From JAHECQ01 sp047638695 (GTDB lineage Bacteria > Actinomycetota > Acidimicrobiia > Acidimicrobiales > SZUA-35): a stretch of DNA of 6,009 nt. The stretch is taken from the NCBI GenBank assembly GCA_047638695.1, contig JBLINY010000193.1:1-6009 (forward strand). Direction: 5' to 3'. The translations under genes were made by a program, and so were the position numbers. The notes beneath the pieces are model-generated. The model saw only the letters and a program-made list of their open reading frames with translations, searched no databases and had not been told where the DNA came from. Positions 1-5,627 of the stretch are shown one piece after another (within the stretch, counting starts at the first letter, position 1; the number at the start of each line of letters is the position of its first letter).

Positions 1-830
1 AACGTTATGACCACGGCTGGGCTGTGCGGCTCGGTAGCGGCTCGGTCCGTCATATCGGCGACGACTTGGCCAAGGTTCTCGATGCCGGCCGCCCTTATGT
101 ATCGGTCGAAGACGTTGCTCGTCGTACTGGTTGCAACAAAGAGCAACTCGAAGCTCTTGCCACCGGCGGCTGCTTCGCAAGTTTGGACGGTGCAGGTTCG
201 GACGGTGCAGGTTCGGGCGGTGCAGGTTCGGGCGGTGCAGGTTCGGGCGGAGCTGGTAGGGGCGGATCAGGTATGGATACAGCCAGACCAACGTCCCGCC
301 GTCGCGCCATCTGGGAATCAGGTGCTGTTGCGCAGGCCGTAAATGCAGGGCGGTTGCCGGGGATCGTTACTGGCACGGTTGCGCCGCAGTTGCCGGGCAT
401 GAGCGATCAGGAGGAGGCGTTGGCTGATCTATGGGCGACGGGAGTGGCAGCTGACGGTCACCCCACCCGCTTTCTCCGAGAGGCGTTGAATCTGATGGGT
501 GTGGTGCCAGCCATCGACCTGGCGACGCTCGAGCACGGCTCGAAGGTATTGGTCGGTGGGGTGGTTACTCATCGGCAGCGTCCGGCAACGGCCTCCGGCA
601 CCACATTCATTGGCATGGAAGACGAAACCGGCCTCATGAACATTGTTGTGTCGGTTGGATGCTGGCAGCGCTATCGCAAGGTGGCGCGGAATGCTCCGGC
701 CCTATTCATCCGAGGGCGGGTTGAACGCCAGGAGGCCGTAGTGAACATTGTGGCCGAGAAGATAGAACCCCTCCCGCTCGGCACCGGTGCCGCTTCCGAC
801 GCTCCCATGAGGTCGCGTGACTTCCGTTGA
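1..830 (+). CDS. dnaE2: Error-prone DNA polymerase DnaE2 (ImuC), C-terminal part, 5'-truncated by window edge
   Basis: The C-terminal 275 residues of a C-family DNA polymerase of the DnaE2/ImuC type are visible, with the first full codon at base 3 and the frame open to the left edge. In order they show a helix-hairpin-helix region (residues about 10-60, with VRHIGDDLAK), a Gly/Ser/Ala-rich linker (62-91), the SRRRAIWESGAVAQ segment, the LPGMSDQEEALADLWATG motif, and an OB-fold containing GGVVTHRQRPATASG and MEDETGLMNIVV. It ends in SRDFR, the usual DnaE2 terminus. The family performs damage-induced, mutagenic translesion synthesis, usually with ImuA'/ImuB; any partner genes would lie outside this window. 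The catalytic PHP and palm domains are also outside. The linker is coded by a 15-bp tandem repeat and is unusual for the family. The stop codon lies 3 bp from the convergent typA stop. Family assignment is very secure; intactness of the missing part is unknown. Confidence 0.95.
   Translation, partial: RYDHGWAVRLGSGSVRHIGDDLAKVLDAGRPYVSVEDVARRTGCNKEQLEALATGGCFASLDGAGSDGAGSGGAGSGGAGSGGAGRGGSGMDTARPTSRRRAIWESGAVAQAVNAGRLPGIVTGTVAPQLPGMSDQEEALADLWATGVAADGHPTRFLREALNLMGVVPAIDLATLEHGSKVLVGGVVTHRQRPATASGTTFIGMEDETGLMNIVVSVGCWQRYRKVARNAPALFIRGRVERQEAVVNIVAEKIEPLPLGTGAASDAPMRSRDFR
186..275 (+). repeat. 15-bp in-frame tandem repeat (minisatellite) inside dnaE2
   Basis: Six consecutive 15-bp units begin at 186, 201, 216, 231, 246 and 261. 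The first four are nearly identical (GRCGGTGCAGGTTCG); units 1 and 2 are identical, as are units 3 and 4. The last two are diverged (GGCGGAGCTGGTAGG, GGCGGATCAGGTATG). Because 15 is a multiple of 3, copy-number change keeps the frame. The encoded unit is (D/G)-G-A-G-S, giving a flexible linker between the helix-hairpin-helix and OB-fold parts of DnaE2. The identity of adjacent copies suggests recent slippage or unequal exchange. Confidence 0.95.
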
Positions 831-833
831 TGC

Positions 834-2681
834 TCAGGCCGAGGCCCGTGCCGCTTTCTTTTCCTTCAACCGTCGGGCTCGCACCGTTGGGTCCAGCTCG
901 GCCTTCCGGAGCCGAACATTCACCGGAGTGACTTCCACACACTCGTCGTCGGCTATGAACTCCAGCGCCTGTTCCAACGACATTGGCTTTGGCGGCGTGA
1001 GTTTCACCGTCTGATCGGATGCCGCCGCTCGGTGGTTGGTGAGCTGCTTCTCCTTGCAGACATTTACGTCCATGTCTTCAGAGCGGCTGTTCTCACCGGT
1101 GATCATGCCGCAGTAGACCTCGGTAGTCGGGCTCACCAACATCTGCGCTCGCTCCTGCAAGCTGATGAGGGCGTAGGCGGTTACCGGACCTTTGCGGTCG
1201 GCGACGAGCGAGCCCGTGTTCCGGGTGCGGAGTTCGCCAAACCAGGGCTCGAAGTCCTCGAAGGTGTGGTTCAGTACGCCGGTGCCGCGAGTTTCGGTCA
1301 TGAACTCGGTGCGAAACCCAATCAAGCCACGAGCTGGAACCAGATAGTCGAGTCGAACCCAACCGGTACCGTGGTTGACCATATTTTCCATCCGGCCTTT
1401 GCGAGCGGCGAGCAGCTGGGTGATAGCCCCGAGGTAATCCTCGGGCACATCGATGGTGACCCGTTCGACTGGCTCGTGCACCTTGCCGTCGACCTCTTTG
1501 GTGACCACCTGTGGTTTACCAACGGTGAGTTCGAATCCTTCTCGCCTCATCTGCTCGACCAGCACGGCCAGTTGGAGTTCGCCTCGGGCCTGAACCTCCC
1601 AGGTGTCAGGGCGCTCCGTTGTGAGCACGTTGAGGCTCATGTTGCCGACCAACTCGGCGTCGAGACGATCCTTCACCATGCGAGCGGTCAGCTTGCTGCC
1701 GTCCTTGCCAGCCAGGGGCGAGGTATTGACGCCAATGGTCATCGACAGTGCAGGCTCATCGACTTCGATCACGGGCATGGGCCGAGGGTCATTGGCGTCA
1801 ACCAGTGTCTCGCCAATCATGATGTCGGCTATGCCGGCGACGGCAACGAGATCACCCGGCTGTGCTAATAGCGCCGGTACTCGCTCGAGGTGTCGGGTGA
1901 GATACATCTCGCTGATTTTGACTCGTTCGATCGAACCGTCGACCCGGCTGAGCGAAACCGATTCACCCTTGGCCAAGGTGCCGTTCATGACCCGGCAAAG
2001 GGCCAGGCGGCCGACGTAGGCGGAGGCATCGAGGTTGGTGACCCAGGCCTGCAACGGGTGGCCTTCGGTGTAGGTCGGGGCCGGGATGTGTTCGACAAGC
2101 AGCTTGAACAGTGGTTCGAGATCGGAGCCCGGTGTCTCGGCGTCGAGCGAGGCCCATCCTTCGCGTGCGGCGCAGTAGACGATGGGGAACTCGATCTGAT
2201 GATCGTGGGCGTCGATATCGAGGAAAAGCTCGTAGACCTCGTCGACAACCTCGGAGATGCGCGCGTCTGGGCGGTCGACCTTGTTGATGACAAGGATCAC
2301 GGGGAGGTCGCGGGCCAGTGCTTTTCGCAGTACGAAGCGAGTCTGAGGCAGAGGTCCTTCGGCCGCGTCGACCAACAGCACGACGCCGTCGACCATGGTG
2401 AGCGCTCGCTCGACCTCGCCACCGAAGTCGGCGTGACCCGGAGTGTCGACCACGTTGATCGTGGTGCCAGACCAAGTCACCGAGGTGTTCTTGGCCAGGA
2501 TGGTGATGCCCTTCTCGCGCTCGAGGTCACCCGAGTCCATGACCCGTTCGTTTACCTCTTGGTTTGAGCGAAACGCACCGGTTTGACGCAGCATGGCGTC
2601 AACGAGGGTGGTCTTTCCGTGGTCAACGTGAGCCACAATGGCAACGTTGCGAAGATCAGAGCGGCGCGACAATTCGGCCAT
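834..2681 (-). CDS. typA: Translational GTPase TypA/BipA
   Basis: This is a complete 615-residue ribosome-binding GTPase of the EF-G/LepA superfamily; the family's normal length is about 605-635. In other bacteria it acts in the cytoplasm on 50S subunit assembly and in stress or cold adaptation. Visible motifs are G1 AHVDHGKT (17-24), G2 REKGITI (55-61), G3 DTPGHADF (79-86), G4 NKVD (133-136) and a G5-like CAAREG (170-175). A beta-barrel domain II lies at about 205-290, followed by EF-G-like domains containing ARGELQLAVLVEQMRREGFE and PARGLIGFRTEF. The BipA-specific C-terminal domain has GENSRSEDMDVNVCKEKQLTN (527-549) and SLEQALEFIADDECVEVTP (568-586). The tail is short and basic. The ATG at 2679-2681 is supported by an AGAGG ribosome site 7 nt upstream. 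It follows the Nudix gene by 57 bp on the same strand. A His stands at 550, where I expect Met or Ile; otherwise nothing is missing. Confidence 0.97.
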   Translation of the reverse strand: MAELSRRSDLRNVAIVAHVDHGKTTLVDAMLRQTGAFRSNQEVNERVMDSGDLEREKGITILAKNTSVTWSGTTINVVDTPGHADFGGEVERALTMVDGVVLLVDAAEGPLPQTRFVLRKALARDLPVILVINKVDRPDARISEVVDEVYELFLDIDAHDHQIEFPIVYCAAREGWASLDAETPGSDLEPLFKLLVEHIPAPTYTEGHPLQAWVTNLDASAYVGRLALCRVMNGTLAKGESVSLSRVDGSIERVKISEMYLTRHLERVPALLAQPGDLVAVAGIADIMIGETLVDANDPRPMPVIEVDEPALSMTIGVNTSPLAGKDGSKLTARMVKDRLDAELVGNMSLNVLTTERPDTWEVQARGELQLAVLVEQMRREGFELTVGKPQVVTKEVDGKVHEPVERVTIDVPEDYLGAITQLLAARKGRMENMVNHGTGWVRLDYLVPARGLIGFRTEFMTETRGTGVLNHTFEDFEPWFGELRTRNTGSLVADRKGPVTAYALISLQERAQMLVSPTTEVYCGMITGENSRSEDMDVNVCKEKQLTNHRAAASDQTVKLTPPKPMSLEQALEFIADDECVEVTPVNVRLRKAELDPTVRARRLKEKKAARASA

Positions 2682-2688
2682 GACAGGA

Positions 2689-2693
2689 CCTCT
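2689..2693 (-). promoter_or_regulatory. Ribosome binding site of typA
   Basis: Read on the minus strand this is AGAGG, 7 nt before the ATG at 2681. It supports that start and puts the conserved N-terminal SDLRNVAIVAHVDHGKT at the usual family position. Confidence 0.7.
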
Positions 2694-2738
2694 AGGGGAG
2701 AAGGGGGCGCGCGATGGGGGAACCGCGACCTCTCTAGG

Positions 2739-3563
2739 CTACTGGTCAGGCTCCCAAAGCCTGACCCAACCCGATTCAACTTCGAGTTCGGCTGTCTCGT
2801 ACCCCGGTTCCCCTGGAAGCACCACTTGGTAGGCCCCGTCAGGATCGATCACCCGAACTCGCTGATAGTCGAGGCGCCGGCGGGCCGCTTTGAGCACGTC
2901 ATCGGCCGATGTGTATCGAGCCAGGCAGGCAACCATTCGCACCGTTGGTGACATCATGGTCATCTCACCTGCAGCCCACTTATCGAGCGCGTCCTGAGGC
3001 TTAATCCACGCCCAGTCGACGATTTCGCCGTCGTCTTGGAGCGGCTCCTGACCTGCCGGCGTGCGGGCCACGAAGAACCGAGCATCGAAGCGGCGGGGCG
3101 AGCCCAACGGCGTGACGAAGCGGGCTACCTCCTCGACGACGGTGGCATCGAGCACAAGCTTGTGCTCGAGGAGTAGGTCGGCGAACACCGACTCGTCCTG
3201 CTCGACCTCCGCCCGAAGCGCCGCGACGTCGACATCAGCCTCGCCCGCGGCCAGCAACATGCCGGCCTCTTCAAGGGTCTCGCGGCATGCGGCCAGCCAC
3301 CACGCCAAACCGCCTTTCGGTACCTCCAAGATCGAGGATGCCTCGACGTCGGTGAGGCCCGAGAAGAATGAGTCGAAGTCGTCCGAGTGATCGTCAGGGT
3401 CGACCCGACCGCCGGGAAAGACCCAGTTGTCGGGAGCGAACACGACCTTGGCTGTGCGGCGCAGCATCAGCACATGGAGCTCAGGGCGGTCGTCGAGCAG
3501 CATCACGGTGGCGGCCGGGCTGATCGGCACGTCTTCGGGTACATAATCAAGCGGCTCGGTCAT
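2739..3563 (-). CDS. Nudix hydrolase, NUDT19-like
   Basis: Nudix-fold diphosphohydrolase; 274 residues from the preferred start (309 from the upstream ATG at 3666-3668). The fold opens with AATVMLLDD and continues through LHVLMLRR and NWVFPGGRVDPDD. After an insertion of about 30 residues comes the helix AACRETLEEAGMLL, which carries the REXXEE metal-binding residues. Spacing between FPGG and REXXEE is longer than in the standard Nudix box, and the box's first Gly and Glu are not at their usual positions. This is the pattern I recall for NUDT19-like enzymes, whose animal member cleaves CoA and acyl-CoA diphosphates; the substrate here is unknown. I prefer the start at 3563 because it places the fold a few residues from the N-terminus, avoids overlap with the divergent esterase gene and leaves out 35 residues containing several AGA/AGG codons. 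Against this, the 3668 start has a GGAG 7 nt upstream (3676-3679) and the 3563 start has no clear ribosome site. The gene is probably co-transcribed with typA. Confidence 0.88.
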   Translation of the reverse strand: MTEPLDYVPEDVPISPAATVMLLDDRPELHVLMLRRTAKVVFAPDNWVFPGGRVDPDDHSDDFDSFFSGLTDVEASSILEVPKGGLAWWLAACRETLEEAGMLLAAGEADVDVAALRAEVEQDESVFADLLLEHKLVLDATVVEEVARFVTPLGSPRRFDARFFVARTPAGQEPLQDDGEIVDWAWIKPQDALDKWAAGEMTMMSPTVRMVACLARYTSADDVLKAARRRLDYQRVRVIDPDGAYQVVLPGEPGYETAELEVESGWVRLWEPDQ

Positions 3564-3666
3564 CGGGATGACCGTAGTTGGCCTCTCGCCTCGTGACTGC
3601 CTTTCCGGTTGGTACTCAAAGGCTGTTCTGACTGGGCTGGTGGGTCCGTAGATGGGAGGGTTGGTC
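3564..3666. promoter_or_regulatory. Probable divergent intergenic region between Nudix and esterase genes
   Basis: If the Nudix gene starts at 3563, these 103 bp separate two divergent genes and must hold promoters for both. I see no convincing -35/-10 pair on either strand and no strong palindrome. If the Nudix gene starts at 3668 instead, this stretch is coding and the promoters lie inside the opposing genes. The role is inferred from position only. Confidence 0.3.
3654..3660 (+). promoter_or_regulatory. Ribosome binding site of the esterase gene (decides start)
   Basis: GGGAGGG lies 6 nt before the ATG at 3667-3669. An earlier in-frame ATG at 3652 sits against the front of this site and has no ribosome site of its own, so the start at 3667 is chosen. 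Confidence 0.75.
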
Positions 3667-4311
3667 ATGGCAGATCTCCAGGTGAACGAAGTCGGGACGG
3701 TTGGAGCGGGAAGTCGGTTAATGGTGTTGCTGCACGGCTATGGGGCTGACGAGCACGACCTCGCCCCGTTGGCCGCCCACATCGATCCTGCGGGCGACTA
3801 CTTCGTGATCTGTCCGCGAGCGCCCTATGACGTTCCTCCTTACGGCGCCGGCTGGTACGAACGAGACACCAACGGCAACATCGATACCGACATGTTTCTG
3901 GCGTCGGTCGATGCGGTCGATTCCGCGATTGACCGGGCGTGTGCCAAGGGCGGCTTCGACCGGGCCGAGGCCGTCGTTGTTGGTTTCTCGCAAGGTGGAG
4001 CTATGACCCTGGCGTCGAGTCTTCGAGCCGGAGGTGCTACTCGTCCCGCCGCTATTGCTTGTCTCTCGGGGATGATGCAGTCGGTCGAGGGCCTCAGCTA
4101 CGACCTCGCTGATGGCGACAAGGGTCCCTTGCCCCGCGTGCTGGTTCAGCATGGCACCGTTGATCCAATGGTCACCATCGACCGGGGTCAGCACACACGC
4201 GACGCCTTGGCCGCATCCGACGTCGCCCACACCTACCGTGAGTATCCGATGGGTCACGAGATTACGGGTGAGTCGCTTGCCGACCTCCGCGACTGGTTGA
4301 GAGCCGGCTAG
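3667..4311 (+). CDS. Phospholipase/carboxylesterase family alpha/beta hydrolase (Abhydrolase_2)
   Basis: A 214-residue cytoplasmic serine hydrolase; family members are typically about 200-230 residues. The oxyanion-hole strand is LMVLLHGYGADEHDL (18-32). The nucleophile elbow is GFSQGG (106-111) with Ser108. The likely acid is Asp166 in QHGTVDPMV and the likely base is His197 in YPMGHEI, so the catalytic triad is complete. CPRAPYDVPPYGAGWYE (49-65) is the typical family segment after the second strand. There is no signal peptide. Members of this family cleave short-chain carboxylic esters or lysophospholipids; the substrate here cannot be read from sequence. The start follows a strong GGGAGGG site. 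The PNPOx-family gene follows after 17 bp, so the two are probably one operon. The start codon shares the tetranucleotide CATG with the longer alternative start of the divergent Nudix gene. Confidence 0.93.
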   Translation: MADLQVNEVGTVGAGSRLMVLLHGYGADEHDLAPLAAHIDPAGDYFVICPRAPYDVPPYGAGWYERDTNGNIDTDMFLASVDAVDSAIDRACAKGGFDRAEAVVVGFSQGGAMTLASSLRAGGATRPAAIACLSGMMQSVEGLSYDLADGDKGPLPRVLVQHGTVDPMVTIDRGQHTRDALAASDVAHTYREYPMGHEITGESLADLRDWLRAG

Positions 4312-4328
4312 CCGACGAGAATCTGGAT

Positions 4329-4844
4329 ATGCCCAAGCTCTCTCACGATGAACGCGCCACCTTTCTTGATGAACCCGGTCACCTGCTTCGGTTGGCGACG
4401 GTCGATGACGATGGTATGCCTCGTCTGTCGCCGGTCTGGTTTCTCCATGATGAAGGTCGGATCTTGTTCACACCTCGTGCGCAATCGGTGTTCCGCGAAA
4501 ATCTGAATCGCGACCCTCGTATAGCCCTTGCCGTCGACGAGACAGCGTTGCCCTACCGTAAGGTCACGGTTCAGGGTCGGGCAGAGCTGTTGCACGACCT
4601 TGGCGAGGACGATGTGTGGCGAGACACCTACCGGGCCATTGCGACTCGTTACATTTCGGGTGAGGCGGCAGAGAGCTATATCCAGAACACCATCGATCAA
4701 CCTCGTGCGCTGTTCGGCGTCGACCTGGCTGAAGCAAACACCCAGTCGTGGCGCATGCCGGTCGAGGGCGAGCAGGCAACCGGCATCTGGGCCCGTCGCT
4801 ACTACGGCGAGGGAACCAAGATGGCAGAGCGCGCCCGCGAGTAG
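4329..4844 (+). CDS. Pyridoxamine 5'-phosphate oxidase-family (split beta-barrel) protein, possibly FMN- or F420-dependent
   Basis: A 171-residue protein of the PNPOx-like split-barrel flavin/deazaflavin-binding superfamily. The typical opening is an N-terminal helix (LSHDERATFLDEPGH, 4-18), then strands LLRLATVDDDGMPRLSPVWFLHD (19-41), GRILFTP (43-49) and a FRENLNRDPRIALAVDE segment (55-71). The strand KVTVQGRAELL (78-88) follows. The later part is helical and ends in a WARRYYG motif. Actinobacteria have many paralogues of this fold that use FMN, F420 or haem-derived ligands; the cofactor and reaction cannot be decided here. There is no signal peptide. The ATG has a weak GAGA ribosome site 8 nt upstream, and the gene lies 17 bp after the esterase stop, suggesting co-transcription. 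The 3' end runs into a short repeat copied just after the stop codon. The superfamily call is firm; the function is open. Confidence 0.88.
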   Translation: MPKLSHDERATFLDEPGHLLRLATVDDDGMPRLSPVWFLHDEGRILFTPRAQSVFRENLNRDPRIALAVDETALPYRKVTVQGRAELLHDLGEDDVWRDTYRAIATRYISGEAAESYIQNTIDQPRALFGVDLAEANTQSWRMPVEGEQATGIWARRYYGEGTKMAERARE

Positions 4845-4886
4845 TTAGGGGAGAGCGAGCCCGTGAGTAATAGGCCCGCGAGTAAT
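4833..4886. repeat. Short imperfect repeats across the PNPOx-family stop codon
   Basis: Copies of GCCCGYGAGTARTxAG begin at 4833, 4859 and 4874. The first covers the last codons and TAG stop of the PNPOx-family gene. The first and third copies remain similar further downstream (AGGGGAGAGCG versus AGGAGAGCG). A weaker AGTAAT copy lies at 4908-4913, at the end of the PEBP gene. It looks like local duplication in the convergent gap. There is no T-tract and only a 4-bp hairpin (4892-4904), so this is not a convincing terminator. Confidence 0.75.
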
Positions 4887-4912
4887 GAGGAGAGCGCGGA
4901 GCTCGGCAGTAA

Positions 4913-5572
4913 TCAGACGGATGCCTCGATGCGCATCAGCAATGACGCCGAGTCCGATGCCGACGCCACCACGATGTCCCACGACTCGTTGCCGGCTGCA
5001 CCTGACTGGATCCCGGTGGGTGTCTCCATAAGGTAAAGGCGGAACTGAAGATCCCGTAGGCCGTCGTTGGCTGTTTCGAGGCACGGGTTTCCGTAGCCCG
5101 GCTGTCCATAGTCGTTCAGTGTCTCAACGGAGTCGCCGGGGATCTCGCCAGCGGCGATGCCGCTCGACGAGGGCTCGATGCCGACGATGAGCCACAACAG
5201 CACCGGATTCTCCGGGTCAGTTTGGTCGATCAGTCCGACGGCCAGCTCGCCGATGTTTACAGGTAGGTCGGTCCACGAGAGCGCTGGAGCCCGATTCGCC
5301 CCGCCACACGTGGCGTCGATCGGTGCCAGGTCACCCGGTGCGAATTCGGGGCTTGTGAGACCCACGCCAGTGGTGCCTACCTCGCTGTTGGGCGCCGAGG
5401 TCGGGGGTGGAGGTCGGGTGGTGGTGGTTTGCCAATCCTGGGCCTCGGCGAGATCGCGACCGTCACGGGCACAAGCGGTCGCGAGCAAAAGTGCCACAGC
5501 GAGCAGCCAGCCGAGGTAGCGGCTGAGCGAGGCTATGGGTCGAACCGAAGGGAGGGAGCCGGGGGGAGGCAC
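4913..5572 (-). CDS. PEBP/YbhB-YbcL (Raf kinase inhibitor-like) family protein, probable lipoprotein
   Basis: A 219-residue exported protein. The N-terminus has basic residues (R11, R18) and a hydrophobic stretch YLGWLLAVALLLATAC ending at Cys34, a lipobox-like site with Ala rather than Leu at -3. A Thr/Pro-rich linker (about 49-62) follows, then the PEBP fold: TSPEFAPGD (73-81), CGGANRAPALSWTDLP (89-104), LAVGLIDQTDPENP (110-123), WLIVGI (127-132), IAAGEIPG (139-146) and NDYGQPGYGNPC (153-164), then RLYLMET. Cys89 and Cys164 occupy positions often Cys in the bacterial family and could pair outside the membrane. The two histidines normally marking the ligand pocket are absent (Leu in the WLIV segment; no His after GNPC). 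The molecular role of bacterial members is mostly unknown. The start is a GTG at 5570-5572, the only reasonable option because an in-frame stop lies 22 bp upstream. It has no clear ribosome site. The gene is divergent from the transporter gene and convergent with the PNPOx gene. Confidence 0.88.
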   Translation of the reverse strand: MPPPGSLPSVRPIASLSRYLGWLLAVALLLATACARDGRDLAEAQDWQTTTTRPPPPTSAPNSEVGTTGVGLTSPEFAPGDLAPIDATCGGANRAPALSWTDLPVNIGELAVGLIDQTDPENPVLLWLIVGIEPSSSGIAAGEIPGDSVETLNDYGQPGYGNPCLETANDGLRDLQFRLYLMETPTGIQSGAAGNESWDIVVASASDSASLLMRIEASV

Positions 5573-5624
5573 GAGGCACGAGGGTAGTCGTGGCTAGCCT
5601 TCTGGGGATGACGGCCAGGCACGA
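5567..5624. repeat. Three direct copies of AGGCACGA in the divergent PEBP/transporter gap
   Basis: Exact copies lie at 5567-5574, 5574-5581 and 5617-5624, the first covering the PEBP GTG start and the last just before the transporter ATG. An 8-bp palindrome GGCTAGCC lies between them at 5592-5599. The gap is only about 55 bp, so these could be regulator sites or chance duplication. No clear -10 or -35 boxes are visible. Confidence 0.6.
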
Positions 5625-5627
5625 CCA

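Noticed and set aside
95..400. Minus-strand open frame with Pro/Glu-rich repeats opposite dnaE2
   Set aside because: The repeats are the reverse reading of the dnaE2 minisatellite; the real gene is on the + strand.
1032..2567. Long + strand open frames (1032-1868 and 1890-2567) opposite typA
   Set aside because: They are antisense to an unmistakable typA, show no family motifs, and are explained by GC-rich codon usage that suppresses stops on the opposite strand.
3718..4257. Minus-strand 179-codon frame opposite the esterase gene
   Set aside because: The esterase has a full catalytic triad and a strong ribosome site; the reverse frame has no recognisable motif.
4892..4904. Hairpin GAGC-GCGGA-GCTC as a terminator in the convergent gap
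   Set aside because: The stem is only 4 bp and no T-tract follows on either strand.
5573..5627. Mg2+ riboswitch (M-box or ykkC-like) ahead of the transporter gene
   Set aside because: The gap is about 55 bp, too short for such an element, and shows no matching structure.
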